DNA from: a cyanobacterium endosymbiont of Epithemia clementina EcSB
GTDB lineage: Bacteria > Cyanobacteriota > Cyanobacteriia > Cyanobacteriales > Microcystaceae
Length of the DNA stretch: 64,000 nucleotides
Assembly (NCBI RefSeq): GCF_029919255.1
Contig: NZ_CP123991.1
Coordinates: 923,110-987,109 of the forward strand
Direction: 5' to 3'
The notes under the pieces were generated by a model that ran no database searches, had not been told where the DNA came from, and saw only the letters and a program-made list of their open reading frames with translations. The stretch's first letter is position 1. Every line of letters starts with the position of its first letter. Positions 8,799-18,772 of the stretch are shown here, piece by piece. Position numbers and translations under genes: made by a program.

Positions 8799-10175
8799 AT
8801 GAACTCTTCTAATTTACCTCAAGAAACTCATTTTTTTTCATTATTTTGGCAAGGATGGCAACAAATTGTCAAGATTACAGCTAATTTACGGTTAGCTATT
8901 ATTTTATTATTAGTGATCGCTTTATTCAGTGTTAGTGGGACTGTAATTGAACAAGGAGAAAGTCTATCTTTTTATCAAGAAAATTATCCTGAAGATCCTG
9001 CTCTATTTGGGTTTCTTACCTGGAATTTAATCCTAAATTTAGGATTAAATCATGTATATAGTACTTGGTGGTTTTTAGCTCTATTAGTTTTTTTGGGAAC
9101 CAGTCTCACCGCTTGTACGTTTACCCGTCAATTCTCTGCTTTTAAAGCTGCCCGCAACTGGCGTTTTTATCAGCAACCTCGTCAGTTTCAAAAGTTTGCT
9201 TTAAGTGGAAATATTGAAAATATATCTCTTGTTAATGTCGTTAATTCATTAAGAAAACGAGGTTATAAAGTTTACCAAAATAATAATTCTTTATATGCCC
9301 GCAAAGGCATTGTAGGCAGAATAGGACCTATTGTTGTTCATGCTGCTATATTGATCATTTTAGGAGGAGCAATTTGGGGGATATTAGCAGGATTTTTAGC
9401 TCAAGAAATGGTTGCCAGTGGCTCAACTTTTGAAGTCGAGAATATTATTGAAGCAGGTCCTTTCTCTAAACCATTAATTCCGACTAATTGGGGAATTCGA
9501 GTTAATCGGTTTTGGATTGACTATACTCCTAATGGAGATATTAACCAGTTTTATTCTGATCTCTCGGTTGTTAATAATCAAGGAAAAGAATTAGATCGCA
9601 AAACTATTTTTGTCAATGAACCTTTACGATATGATGGAGTTACTTTCTATCAAACCAGTTGGGGAATTGCTGGGGTAAAAGTTCAAGTTAATAATGGTCC
9701 TATTTTTCAAATTCCTATAGTCCCCTTAAAAACCGAGGGAAAAGGGAAAATATGGGGAACTTGGATTCCTACTCAACCTGATTTAAGTGAAGGGGTATCC
9801 TTATTAGCTAAAGATTTACAAGGAACTATGATTGTTTATGATAACAATGGCAATCTTTATAGTGCAATTCGCCCAGGAATGATGCTTGATATTAATGGCG
9901 CTACTCTTAAAGTTTGTGAATTAATTGGGAGTACAGGACTACAAATTAAAGCTGATCCTGGGATTCCTCTTGTTTATACTGGGTTTGGATTATTAATGCT
10001 TGGAGTAATCGCAAGTTATGTTTCCCACTCCCAAGTTTGGGTTTTACAACAAGAGAATCGCTGTTATATTGGCGGTAAAACTAATCGAGCGCACGTCAGT
10101 TTTGAAAAGGAATTAGTGAGAATTTTGGACGAATTAAAAAATCACAAAGTAGAGCCTCAATTCTCAAAAGTTTGA
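8799..10175 (+). CDS. ccs1: Cytochrome c biogenesis protein Ccs1/ResB
   Basis: A 458-residue ResB-family protein, the partner of CcsA in system II cytochrome c synthesis. It holds apocytochrome and helps pass heme to the CXXCH site on the lumenal side. Hydrophobic helices lie at about 32-49, 90-108, 176-196 and near the C-terminus (about 396-418), with a large lumenal domain between the third and fourth. Candidate conserved histidines are His85 ([10 protein letters not shown]) and His181 (VVHAAILI). A purine-rich AAGGGAGA precedes the start. ccsA is not in this window. The gene is convergent with the DUF3082 gene, whose stop is only 27 bases away. Confidence 0.9.
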   Translation: MNSSNLPQETHFFSLFWQGWQQIVKITANLRLAIILLLVIALFSVSGTVIEQGESLSFYQENYPEDPALFGFLTWNLILNLGLNHVYSTWWFLALLVFLGTSLTACTFTRQFSAFKAARNWRFYQQPRQFQKFALSGNIENISLVNVVNSLRKRGYKVYQNNNSLYARKGIVGRIGPIVVHAAILIILGGAIWGILAGFLAQEMVASGSTFEVENIIEAGPFSKPLIPTNWGIRVNRFWIDYTPNGDINQFYSDLSVVNNQGKELDRKTIFVNEPLRYDGVTFYQTSWGIAGVKVQVNNGPIFQIPIVPLKTEGKGKIWGTWIPTQPDLSEGVSLLAKDLQGTMIVYDNNGNLYSAIRPGMMLDINGATLKVCELIGSTGLQIKADPGIPLVYTGFGLLMLGVIASYVSHSQVWVLQQENRCYIGGKTNRAHVSFEKELVRILDELKNHKVEPQFSKV

Positions 10176-10202
10176 GGGCAAAAATAAAGGTATTTATTAT
10201 TT

Positions 10203-10523
10203 TTATTTTATAGAAAAATGTCTTTTCAAAAAAAGTTGAATGGCTAAAAGAATTAACCCAAAAGCTACAAAACTAAAAATAAAGGTTCCTAAAGAAGCCA
10301 TTCCCATTACTAAGGTCCGTACCAAAGAACCAATTCTCAAGACCAAAGAATTATGAGAGATAAGAGGTTTGGCCGCAAAGCTTTGAAAAATAGAGAAAGT
10401 GAGAGAATAAAGTCCAAATGCCAAAGATCCTGAAATGGTTGAACCCATTAGACAATGTAACGGTGTGACTTCTTTATCTTTAGGACGATCTTTTTCTGGA
10501 GTGGGCGTGGGTGAGTTTGTCAT
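10203..10523 (-). CDS. DUF3082 domain-containing small membrane protein
   Basis: A 106-residue protein. A polar N-terminus (about 1-20) is followed by PLHCLMGSTISGSLAFGLYS, and two hydrophobic segments (about 25-50 and 70-98) are joined by a short loop. This arrangement matches DUF3082, a cyanobacterial two-helix membrane family of unknown function. The start at 10523 lies 40 bases beyond the valS stop at 10563 on the same strand, so it may be a promoter-proximal or read-through partner of valS. The functional assignment is left open. Confidence 0.75.
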   Translation of the reverse strand: MTNSPTPTPEKDRPKDKEVTPLHCLMGSTISGSLAFGLYSLTFSIFQSFAAKPLISHNSLVLRIGSLVRTLVMGMASLGTFIFSFVAFGLILLAIQLFLKRHFSIK

Positions 10524-10562
10524 GAACAGTAGGGTAAACGATAACTTTAATTGGTCATATTA

Positions 10563-13292
10563 TTATTTCAGACGATGCAGACGTTCTTGTAGAATTTCCG
10601 CTTGTTTTTGGGCCTCAGCTAAAGAATCTTTAGCCCCTTGAACCACTTTTTTAGGGGCTTTATTAACAAAACCAGGATTATTAAGACGCTCAGTAAGAGA
10701 TTCAACCTCTGCTTTAATTTTACCTAAATTTATCTCCAGTTTTCTTTGAAGACTTGCAATATCGACAATACCTGATAAAGGAATTAACACTTGAACTGTT
10801 CCCACAACACCTGCAACAACTTGTCCAGTTTCTAACTCTAATTGGGGTGTAATGGTCAGTTGTTCCGCTTTCCCTAAATCCTGAATATAAACTTGGGCTG
10901 ACTTTAAAATTGTCCTTTCTGTTTCATCTTCACTCTGTAAAATCACAGAAACTCTAACACCAGGTTTGATTTCAGCTTCAGCTCTTAAATTTCGCAGAGT
11001 ACGAATAGTTTCGATAATAAGGTTAAATGACTCTTCTAATTCAGCATTAATGAGTTTGGTGTCAGAAGTAGGATAATTTTGTAAAGCCAAAAATTCATCG
11101 CTAGTTTGGCTCAAAGTATGCCAAATTTCTTCGGTAATATGAGGCATGAAGGGATGGAGTAGCCTCAGGATATTATCGAGGATATAGGCTAAGGTCTGTT
11201 GAGCAACTAGGCGAGATTCGGTGTTAGAATCCTTCCAAAGACGAGTTTTAACTAATTCAATGTACCAGTCACAAAAATCTCCCCAGATGAATTCATATAG
11301 CCCCTTAGCCGCTTCTCCTAACCCATAAGTCTCTATATAGTTCTTAGTTTGCTGAACCAGTCGATAGAAACGAGATAAAATCCAGCGATCGCATAATTCT
11401 AATTTTTCTACTTCTGAAAATCCCAAGATTTGAGGAGTTTTTCCCTCTAAATTCATCATGACAAATCGCGCTGCATTCCACAGTTTATTGGCGAAGTTTC
11501 GAGAAGCTTCAACGGATTCGGATTCATCAGTTTTACGATTGTATTGTAAGCTGATGTCCTGACCTGCCCCTGCAACTTCCCTAATCAGGGTATAACGGAG
11601 GGCATCGGTTCCATAATTTTCAATTAAGACTAAAGGATCAATCCCATTGTTAAAAGATTTAGACATTTTCTTTCCGTTTTCATCTCTAACCAACCCATGT
11701 ATATAGACATCTTTAAAGGGTATTTGATCGGTGAAATAACCTGCCATCATGGTCATACGAGCAACCCAAAAGAAGATAATGTCAAAACCTGTAACTAAAG
11801 TACTGGTCGGATAGTAGACTTTTAAATCTTCAGTATTTTCAGGCCAACCCAATGTTGAAAAAGGCCATAGACCAGAAGAAAACCAGGTGTCGAGAACGTC
11901 AGGGTCTTGTTCCAGTTTAGTATTTTCTCCGTATTTTTCTTGAGCTTTTTCGATAGCTTCTATTTCACTATTCGCCACTACAAACGGGGTCTTATCTGTA
12001 ATTTTGTTGTTGGTTTCACTAATTACATACCAAGCAGGAATTTGATGACCCCACCATAATTGACGGGAGATACACCAGTCTTTTAATTTAATCAACCAAT
12101 CTCGATACACTTTTGTCCAGTGCTCGGGGACAAAGCGGGGAGAATTGTGTTCATCTAAAAAGGTTAATGCTTTTCGGGAAAGAGGGTCAATTCTAACAAA
12201 CCATTGGGTTGATAATAAAGGTTCGATAGGAACTTTACCGCGATCACTGTAAGGAACTGCATGGCGGTATTCTTCTACCTTAATTAAGAACCCTTCTTTT
12301 TCAAGTTTATTAACAATATTTTTCCGTGCAACATAACGGTCCTGTCCCTTAAATATTCCAGCATTTTCATTCAATGTACCGTCTTTATTCATAATATTAA
12401 TAAAGGGCAAGTTATGAGAGTTTCCCATCTTGAAATCATTGGGATCATGCGCAGGAGTAACTTTAACACAACCTGTACCAAATTCAGGGTCAACCAATTC
12501 ATCAGCAAAGATAGGAATTTCTCGACCAACAATAGGTACAGTTAAAGTCTTTCCAATCAACTCTTCATAACGTTTATCTTTAGGATTAACAGCTACTCCT
12601 GTATCTCCTAAAATGGTTTCGGGTCGAGTGGTTGCAACTTGCAAATAACCACTACCATCAGTTAATGGGTAACGAAAATACCATAGACTACCATCTACTT
12701 CCTTGTTTTCCACTTCTAAATCTGAGACAGCAGAAAGAGATGCCGGACACCAATTAACTAAATAATTTCCTCGATAAATTAACCCTGCTTCGTAAAGGCT
12801 AACAAAAGCTTTTCTGACTGCTGTAGAAAGTCTTTCATCGAGGGTAAACCGTTCCCGTGACCAGTCCGCAGAAAGTCCAACTCGTTTCAACTGGTTGATA
12901 ATCTTTCCACCAGACTCTTGCTTCCATTCCCAAGCGTGTCCGAGGAACTTTTCCCGACCGATCTCATAGCGGGTTTTGCCCTCTGCTTTTAACTTGCGAT
13001 CAAGAATGGTATGAACTGCGATACTTGCATGGTCAGTTCCAGGAAGACAGAGAACATTGTAACCGCACATCCGATGATAACGCACCAGAACGTCCATTAA
13101 ACAGTCTTCAAAGGCGTGACCCATGTGGAGACTTCCTGTAACATTAGGAGGGGGAATAACGATGGTGTAAGGTTTTCCTGGGTGGTTGGGATCTGCCTTA
13201 AAGACCTGGTAGGTTTCCCAAGCATTTTGCCATTTAGATTCAGTCGTTTTGGGATCGTATTGGGGGGGTAAAGCGGATGGGTTTACGGTCAT
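10563..13292 (-). CDS. valS: Valyl-tRNA synthetase
   Basis: A complete 909-residue class Ia aminoacyl-tRNA synthetase that charges tRNA-Val in the cytosol. From the chosen start it shows the HIGH signature as HMGH (56-59, in [15 protein letters not shown]), an editing CP1 domain with [17 protein letters not shown] (221-237), the KMSKS loop at 542-546, an anticodon-binding domain and a C-terminal coiled coil (about 845-909) typical of ValS. I place the start at ATG 13292, giving [18 protein letters not shown]. The frame is open 17 codons further upstream, but that extension is unlike the family. One HIP1 octamer is at 11385. The gene is intact. Confidence 0.95.
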   Translation of the reverse strand: MTVNPSALPPQYDPKTTESKWQNAWETYQVFKADPNHPGKPYTIVIPPPNVTGSLHMGHAFEDCLMDVLVRYHRMCGYNVLCLPGTDHASIAVHTILDRKLKAEGKTRYEIGREKFLGHAWEWKQESGGKIINQLKRVGLSADWSRERFTLDERLSTAVRKAFVSLYEAGLIYRGNYLVNWCPASLSAVSDLEVENKEVDGSLWYFRYPLTDGSGYLQVATTRPETILGDTGVAVNPKDKRYEELIGKTLTVPIVGREIPIFADELVDPEFGTGCVKVTPAHDPNDFKMGNSHNLPFINIMNKDGTLNENAGIFKGQDRYVARKNIVNKLEKEGFLIKVEEYRHAVPYSDRGKVPIEPLLSTQWFVRIDPLSRKALTFLDEHNSPRFVPEHWTKVYRDWLIKLKDWCISRQLWWGHQIPAWYVISETNNKITDKTPFVVANSEIEAIEKAQEKYGENTKLEQDPDVLDTWFSSGLWPFSTLGWPENTEDLKVYYPTSTLVTGFDIIFFWVARMTMMAGYFTDQIPFKDVYIHGLVRDENGKKMSKSFNNGIDPLVLIENYGTDALRYTLIREVAGAGQDISLQYNRKTDESESVEASRNFANKLWNAARFVMMNLEGKTPQILGFSEVEKLELCDRWILSRFYRLVQQTKNYIETYGLGEAAKGLYEFIWGDFCDWYIELVKTRLWKDSNTESRLVAQQTLAYILDNILRLLHPFMPHITEEIWHTLSQTSDEFLALQNYPTSDTKLINAELEESFNLIIETIRTLRNLRAEAEIKPGVRVSVILQSEDETERTILKSAQVYIQDLGKAEQLTITPQLELETGQVVAGVVGTVQVLIPLSGIVDIASLQRKLEINLGKIKAEVESLTERLNNPGFVNKAPKKVVQGAKDSLAEAQKQAEILQERLHRLK

Positions 13293-13753
13293 GAACAATA
13301 GAAGGGTATGGGTATGATTATCCTCTCCATCAAATTGTGCCACAACAGGTTAAGTAATTCAATTTAACATTCTTTATTAAGACTCTATGATTTTTGTTTT
13401 AGAGATTAAAATAGTTTTTCTTTAAAAGAAACATTTTAACTTCATTAGCAAAACACACTGGAGTCCAATTAATCCTCGTTTTTAGAAAGTTATTTTTTTG
13501 CCTTGCTAAAAAACAGATAGCAAATGTCGAAAATACTATCGGATAAAATAGTAGTAATTATTTAAGGCAATCTATGTTATTTAAAATATTTTATAAACTC
13601 ATCTTAAAAAGATGGTATTAATTAATATTAGTAATATCATTTTTAATATCTAAATTATCCATAAATACTTTTTTAACAAAATTACTAAAAATAGCTCTAA
13701 AATTGACATTAGCAAAATAAGTCTTAAAAAGTAACAATTTCTTTAATATAGAT

Positions 13754-13794
13754 AAATATAATTGTATTTTTAGGTTAAAAATACAATTATATTT
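13754..13794. repeat. Perfect 19-bp AT-rich hairpin
   Basis: AAATATAATTGTATTTTTA at 13754-13772 is the exact reverse complement of 13776-13794, separated by GGT. The stem is almost all A-T, so stability is modest, but 19 paired bases are unlikely by chance even in AT-rich DNA. It could be a relict terminator of the lost gene next to it. Confidence 0.65.
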
Positions 13795-13948
13795 TCATGT
13801 AAATTAAGGTCGGTCAAAATTTTAGAGCCAATAAGAGTAGACAAAGAAAATATAAGGTATTTTAGATTAGTTTGTAAACTTAAAACTTTAAGTTTTAAGA
13901 AGAAAAGTAGTCAAAATTAAATAAACAGATAACTTAATTATTAGATAA

Positions 13949-14124
13949 TTTATTTAAAAAAGTTAAAAAAGAGTAATTATCTAGATGCCAGCTTACCTAA
14001 AGATTCAGCTAATATAATTAGAAAAGTAATAACTGTAAAACTTGACTCATCTCAAAAAAATTTCTTCATAACAAGAAGAATAGCAGCAGTATTTTGGCTT
14101 AAATATAAGAGTATGGAAAGTTAA
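13949..14124 (+). pseudogene. Decayed coding fragment, copy A of a repeated pair
   Basis: An open stretch reads NYLDASLPKDSANIIRKVIT, then VKLDSSQKNFFITRRIAAVF and a short tail to a TAA at 14122-14124. There is no plausible start. Bases 13961-14046 align with 31911-31994 at roughly 60 of 75 clearly aligned positions, and the two translations share the pattern LD..L.K..A..IIR..IT.K.D. This suggests two remnants of paralogous genes. The family is not recognised. Confidence 0.45.
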
Positions 14125-14410
14125 AAATTGCAGACTTAGTGAATCTATCATAAGACATAATTAAAATAAATAATTTTTATATAGATTCTTTAAGAAAGAG
14201 AAGAATTGTGTAATTTTCCAAAATTAAATACATATATGCAGTCAATAATAATTAATCTATTAACAATCAATATAATAATTTTTATTATGTTATTTTTATA
14301 CAAAAAAGTAGAAATTAAATGAGAGATAAGTTCTTTCTATATTCAACAAATTAAATCCACTCAATCCAATTCTTTACTAAAGCGTAAATACAGGATAGTT
14401 TTGTTTTAGT

Positions 14411-15322
14411 TTAATCAAGTCCATGAATAACTAACTCATAATAATCTTGGTGAATTGCTTCAAGACTTTTTTGTAATTCCTGTGCATGGACCCAACCGAC
14501 ACATCCTGAATATAAACATTCTCTATTTTTATTGGCTAGAAAAACATAAAGAATATTAAGAGAATTTTTCCAAATACGAATACTTTTTCCATCCTGAAAT
14601 AATAAATAAACCTGCGATCTCTCAAAATCACGGTTTTGAGTATACGTCATTCCTGGTACTGCTTGTAAACGTTCAATTAAAATGTTTGCAAAGTCTTTTT
14701 TAGGAATTACTTGAATGGGTAAAAAATTCCAAAACTTCTGAATAACTTCCACAACCTGGGGAGAGGTTTTTAATTTAGCATGGGAAAGATTTGGTAGACA
14801 GGCAAACTCCCCAAATACGACTTGAGTCGTCTCAATCCTGATAGTTCCATCACTCTTATTCCCAAGATCTCCTGCAATTGATAAAGTTGGAATAGATTGA
14901 GCAATTTTTTCGGTAATAGCTTGACGACTTTTTAATAAATATTTAGCGATTTTAGTCTCTGAAGGTTTAAGAATACCAAATGACTCCACTCCATTAATAG
15001 GACAACCAATCAAAACAATTGAGTTAATTTTTGACCACAATTCTGGATGTTGATCGAGAAAGTCTAACCAAAGTAACCCTCCTAATGAATAACCAATAAT
15101 ACGCCAAGGTATATCAGGATAGCTGTCCAAAACCTCCACTACTTTTTGTTCAATAAGTTCAAGAATATCTTCACTTTCAATCCATGTTTTTAGCCATCCA
15201 AAATTGAGGGCAACAATTTGATTTTTTGCTGTTTTTAGAGTTTTCGCAAGTTGTAGGATATCTTGATGTGTATCAGTCCACCCGTGTTGCACAAATAGGA
15301 TACAATCTGGATAGTCAATCAT
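14411..15322 (-). CDS. Alpha/beta hydrolase family protein
   Basis: A 303-residue protein with an alpha/beta-hydrolase N-terminal half. The HG oxyanion segment is FVQHGWTD (10-17) and the nucleophile elbow is GYSLGG (77-82, Ser79), followed by a strand-helix LIGCPINGVESFG region. The C-terminal third is not typical of simple lipases and has no motif I know. The substrate is not predictable; lipase- or esterase-like is the safest label. The stop of the next minus-strand gene upstream (purN) is 13 bases before this start, so the two are likely co-transcribed. No signal peptide is seen. Confidence 0.7.
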   Translation of the reverse strand: MIDYPDCILFVQHGWTDTHQDILQLAKTLKTAKNQIVALNFGWLKTWIESEDILELIEQKVVEVLDSYPDIPWRIIGYSLGGLLWLDFLDQHPELWSKINSIVLIGCPINGVESFGILKPSETKIAKYLLKSRQAITEKIAQSIPTLSIAGDLGNKSDGTIRIETTQVVFGEFACLPNLSHAKLKTSPQVVEVIQKFWNFLPIQVIPKKDFANILIERLQAVPGMTYTQNRDFERSQVYLLFQDGKSIRIWKNSLNILYVFLANKNRECLYSGCVGWVHAQELQKSLEAIHQDYYELVIHGLD

Positions 15323-15334
15323 GGTCTTGAATGA

Positions 15335-15988
15335 TTAATAATATCGCTTTGCGGCTAGAGCAATGGCTTGAGGAAAAATAATATGTTCTTGAACTTGAAT
15401 GCGAGCTTGTAGTGTCTCGGGGGTATCATTCGGTAAAATAGGAACAGCCGCTTGTGATAATATTAGTCCACTATCAACTTCTGAATTGGCAATGTGAGCC
15501 GTGCATCCGGTAATTTTAACACCTGCAGCCAAGGCTTGTTCAACGGCGTGAATTCCTTTAAAACTTGGTAATAAGCTCGGATGAATGTTAATGACGCGGT
15601 TAGGATAGGCTTGTAATAGAACATGAGTAACAATACGCATCCAACCAGCCATAATAACCCACTCTACTTGATGCTGTTGTAAAGTCTCAACAATAGCCTG
15701 ATCCAGGTCTACCCGTTGCTTAAAATTGCGATGATCGAGTAATACTGCCCGAATCTTTAATCTTTGCGCCCTTTCTTTAACTCTCGCTCCAGGATTATTA
15801 TAGATCAATATGGGAATCTTAGCATTTAGTTTGTTTTCCTGTATTGCCTGGACAATAGCTTCAAAATTTGTCCCACTTCCCGACGCTAAAACTCCCAATT
15901 TTAAGGGATATTTTAACTCAAGTTCTTTAGAAGATAATTGAGGAGAGATGAAGTTAGGAGTCGACTGAGAAGAAGCAGAAAAATTCAT
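15335..15988 (-). CDS. purN: Phosphoribosylglycinamide formyltransferase 1
   Basis: A 217-residue PurN. It transfers a formyl group from 10-formyltetrahydrofolate to GAR in step three of purine synthesis, in the cytosol. The phosphate-binding loop is LASGSGTNFEA (34-44). The catalytic triad is Asn134 and His136 in INIHPSLLPSFKG, and Asp172 in EVDSGLI. Compared with the bacterial core there is an extra N-terminal stretch of about 28 residues, a length also seen in some cyanobacterial annotations. The start ATG lies at 15988. It is the upstream member of a tight pair with the alpha/beta hydrolase gene. Confidence 0.94.
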   Translation of the reverse strand: MNFSASSQSTPNFISPQLSSKELELKYPLKLGVLASGSGTNFEAIVQAIQENKLNAKIPILIYNNPGARVKERAQRLKIRAVLLDHRNFKQRVDLDQAIVETLQQHQVEWVIMAGWMRIVTHVLLQAYPNRVINIHPSLLPSFKGIHAVEQALAAGVKITGCTAHIANSEVDSGLILSQAAVPILPNDTPETLQARIQVQEHIIFPQAIALAAKRYY

Positions 15989-16043
15989 GGATATTCTAGA
16001 TGAACATTCTAGACAGTAACTAAAGTTAGTATACAGTTAAGTT

Positions 16044-17117
16044 TTAATTATTTTCGTACAATTGAAACTGTTTTTTAACCATTGTTTGGACTTGGCTAAT
16101 AGTAGGATTTATTTCATAGGTTTGTTGTCGTGAATCTTTTAAATATGCCTGCTGTTCTTGTTCAATCATGGTAATATCTTGTTTAACTAGTCCATCTAAC
16201 ATTTTTTGTGCTGATCCAAACAAACTATTTTTAATCCAACGTCGAAACCAGATAGGTAGTTTATGAAGTCTCCAAAAAGCATTTAGGGAAGTAAAATGAA
16301 TTAAATAGGCACGAGTATAAGTCTTATTAATAGGACAGAATAAACAATAAATTTTAAAATCCTTTCCTAAGGTTGACGTCCAATGAGGATAAATATAACT
16401 AACTTGCAAAGGTTCAGAGTGCAATCGGCGCAAACGAGGAAAAAAAAGTTGGAAAATTGACCATATTTTATCTATTTTATAGTAGCTTTGGGTTTCATAC
16501 AGAGCGTCTACTCGTTTCTCATTAGATGAGAGTTTAGCTAATTTAGCTGAATTCCAAGCTTGATAGTTCCTATGTAAATGTCCATGATACATATCCATTA
16601 AATTTTCAATCAAAAACGAGAAATGTCCTCGACATTCAATAGTTGAAACAGTTGCGATATAGTTGAGGTGCCCCCATTCAGGAATTTCTAACGGCTGCTC
16701 ATAGGTTTCTTGTAATTTCTTTGAGTCTCCTAAGAACAACCAAATAAACCCGTCCAATTCCGAAACTGGGTAGGAAATAATTTGACAGTTAGGTAACTTG
16801 TTTTCTTTATTTAAATAGGGGATAAATATACACTTACCTTCGCGGTTAAACCGCCACCCATGATAAGCACATTCTAAGCTATTTCCAATGATTTTACCAC
16901 TACTGAGTTTTACTTGACGGTGAGGACAGCTGTTTTCGATGGCTTGGACTTTTTTTTGCTTATCTCGATAGAGCACGATAGACTGGTCCCAAACTATAAC
17001 CTCTAACGGTTGATCAGTTACTTCTAGACTCCGAGCCACAACATACCAGTAATTAGGATTTATCCCACAGGTACGAACATCAATAGTTTGGGTGGTATTG
17101 GTTAAAGATTCAGGCAT
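16044..17117 (-). CDS. Rieske non-heme iron oxygenase (Lls1/PaO-like)
   Basis: A 357-residue Rieske oxygenase. The [2Fe-2S] ligands are Cys64 and His66 (CPHRQVKLSSG) with Cys83 and His86 (CAYHGWRF). The mononuclear iron site is in ENLMDMYHGHLH (171-182: Asp175, His178 and a further His at 180 or 182). The layout resembles the chloroplast pheophorbide a oxygenase/cell-death-suppressor group and ring-demethylating oxygenases. A substrate cannot be named. A CLFC motif occurs further on, but not at the C-terminal position of the plant PaO redox CXXC. It lies upstream of purN on the same strand (55-base gap) and may be part of that unit. Confidence 0.82.
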   Translation of the reverse strand: MPESLTNTTQTIDVRTCGINPNYWYVVARSLEVTDQPLEVIVWDQSIVLYRDKQKKVQAIENSCPHRQVKLSSGKIIGNSLECAYHGWRFNREGKCIFIPYLNKENKLPNCQIISYPVSELDGFIWLFLGDSKKLQETYEQPLEIPEWGHLNYIATVSTIECRGHFSFLIENLMDMYHGHLHRNYQAWNSAKLAKLSSNEKRVDALYETQSYYKIDKIWSIFQLFFPRLRRLHSEPLQVSYIYPHWTSTLGKDFKIYCLFCPINKTYTRAYLIHFTSLNAFWRLHKLPIWFRRWIKNSLFGSAQKMLDGLVKQDITMIEQEQQAYLKDSRQQTYEINPTISQVQTMVKKQFQLYENN

Positions 17118-17741
17118 TGCCTTCTGTGGTTTTTAGACAGTAATTTCGAACTTATTCTAAATGACTCGTATTTAACATAACACTAAATAATGTGAAGCAT
17201 TAATGGATAACCGTTATAGATGGAAGTTAAGGAAATTATTAAACATGGATATCAAGTAGTGTGAAGAACGGCAAATAATAGCCCCTGAAGATAAATCGAA
17301 ATGTAAAGTCCTTTTTCTCAGTACTTAGAATTAGAGCTGAATCAAAACTTCTAGTAAGGTTAAATTTATCAATTGCTCTCTACTTGTTTGAGAGTAAAAA
17401 GCTGTACTACACCTTCAAACAAGTCCAATAGAATCGAGACTTTTGTACTGAAACTTTTTCTCTTATTGTCTGTGACATTCACTTTGATACAATTGAGTAT
17501 AATGGCTCGATTTATTATTCTCATCCAGAAGCTAGACTTAATCGCTTTCAAGATGAGTCAACTTTAGAAACTTGGTTTTTTTTAGCCGGATTCTATTACA
17601 GCTAATCTGAAATAGAAAGAAATTTTAGCTCTTCCCATTGCTAATTATTCGGTACATAGATAGGGTAGAATCAGAAATTGATTCAGAAATAATTCAGCTT
17701 TTCTTAACGGAAACTTTTCCATCACAATTCTTAGAACAGTT
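17118..17741. other. Gap between the Rieske oxygenase and scpB
   Basis: These 624 bases hold no intact gene. The first half shows nothing convincing beyond the expected divergent promoters. A decayed coding segment at 17366-17603 is described separately. The short frames at 17369-17567 on either strand are not convincing genes. Confidence 0.5.
17366..17603 (+). pseudogene. Decayed C-terminal gene fragment, unidentified
   Basis: A plus-strand frame reads IALYLFESKKLYYTFKQVQ, meets an in-frame TAG, then continues as FSLIVCDIHFDTIEYNGSIY, YSHPEARLNRFQDESTLETW and FFLAGFYYS to a TAA ending at about 17603. The composition is protein-like, with aromatic and acidic residues unlike translated AT noise, and the TAG sits where a Gln or Glu codon is likely. 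No start is left. I do not recognise the family. It ends about 140 bases before scpB. Confidence 0.45.
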
Positions 17742-18215
17742 ATGAGATTAGCAACTAAAATTGAGGCCATTCTCTATTTGAAGGGTAAACCTTTGTCCTT
17801 AACAGAAATTGCTCAATGTGCTGATTGCGAGGTGGATGAGGTACAAGAAGCTATCATTGAATTAATGTCAGACTATGCGTATCGAGACAGCGCGTTAGAA
17901 ATACTAGAAATGTCCCAAGGCTATAGCCTACAGCTACGGTCAATATTTGATAGTTTGATAGATGACTTAATTCCGGCAGAATTGAAAAAGGGAACCCTTC
18001 GAACCTTAGCTGCAATCGCCCTCAAAAATCCTATTGTACAAACCGACTTGATTGAACTCAGGGGTAGCAGTGCTTATCAACACGTTCAAGAATTAGTCGG
18101 ACTAGGCTTTATCCGCAAGCGTCGTCATGAAAATGGACGTTCATACTGGTTGGAAATTACTAACAAGTTTCATCAGTATTTTGAAATTGACCAACTTTCT
18201 CAGCTTACCCCTTAA
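17742..18215 (+). CDS. scpB: SMC-ScpA complex subunit ScpB
   Basis: A 157-residue ScpB. It forms two winged-helix domains that bind the kleisin ScpA in the bacterial condensin complex and act on chromosome segregation. The N-terminal wing starts TKIEAILYLKGKPLSLTEIA, and the second contains LRTLAAIALKNPIVQTDLIE, then RGSSAYQHVQELVGLGFIRK, which is the ScpB hallmark. Length is at the short end but complete through both domains. ScpA lies in this same window at about 46.4-47.2 kb, not adjacent, as is common in cyanobacteria. smc is outside the window. Confidence 0.92.
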   Translation: MRLATKIEAILYLKGKPLSLTEIAQCADCEVDEVQEAIIELMSDYAYRDSALEILEMSQGYSLQLRSIFDSLIDDLIPAELKKGTLRTLAAIALKNPIVQTDLIELRGSSAYQHVQELVGLGFIRKRRHENGRSYWLEITNKFHQYFEIDQLSQLTP

Positions 18216-18386
18216 CAATCATCAATTTAGCATTTTATATTAAAAATATATGCCAACTTTAATAAAGTTAATAATAACTTACCAAATATCCCCCTTGATT
18301 ATTACAAAAACTTAATGAAGATAGCTTTTAATAATTAAAATATTGCAGAATGTAAAGATGAGACTAGCCAGTTTGATCGAATACCT

Positions 18387-18761
18387 GTGACTTATCAGTT
18401 TAACCAACTTAAAAATGTCATTGGAGGGTTGACCTCAACCTTAATAGCCGTGGCTGTTATCACCCTTGTATTAATAGTAGGTTGGTATTTTCATGAAGCG
18501 TCTGAACCCTATGTTGAAAAAGTCTTATCTCTTAAAGGAGATATGAACAAGGGACGGGCTATCTTCGAAATCAACTGTGCAGGATGTCATGGGTTACAAG
18601 CCGATGGAAGCGTAGGACCAGGTTTACATCACGTCCACAAACATAAATCTAAAACTAAGCTGATTAATCAAGTTACTAGTGGAAAAACACCGCCCATGCC
18701 AAAATTTAAACCAAATTATCAAGAAATGGCCGATTTACTTAGTTATTTAGAGTATCTTTAA
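18387..18761 (+). CDS. cytM: Cytochrome cM, membrane-anchored c-type cytochrome
   Basis: A 124-residue monoheme cytochrome. One N-terminal membrane anchor (about 12-34) is followed by a small class I domain with heme motif CAGCH (Cys64, Cys67, His68) and a likely axial Met104 in TSGKTPPMPKFKP. The GKTPPMPKF motif and single anchor match CytM, a cyanobacterial cytochrome linked to respiration and suppression of photosynthesis in heterotrophic or stress conditions. It starts at GTG 18387. pabC follows 11 bases after its stop, so the two genes form an operon-like pair. Confidence 0.9.
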   Translation: MTYQFNQLKNVIGGLTSTLIAVAVITLVLIVGWYFHEASEPYVEKVLSLKGDMNKGRAIFEINCAGCHGLQADGSVGPGLHHVHKHKSKTKLINQVTSGKTPPMPKFKPNYQEMADLLSYLEYL

Positions 18762-18772
18762 GTTAAAACATT

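Larger units (their letters stand above)
13293..14410. other. Long AT-rich gap between valS and the hydrolase gene
   Basis: About 1.1 kb without an intact gene. It holds a perfect 19-bp hairpin at 13754-13794 and a decayed coding fragment at about 13949-14124, listed separately. The rest is AT-rich with many stops in all frames and is probably fully eroded gene sequence plus the valS promoter. Confidence 0.5.

Noticed and set aside
10435-10641. Plus-strand frame across the DUF3082 and valS junction
   Set aside because: Antisense to two conserved genes, with arbitrary composition.
17369-17567. Short frames on both strands in the scpB upstream gap
   Set aside because: Neither has a ribosome-binding site or a plausible product. 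The better explanation is the plus-strand relic in another frame.
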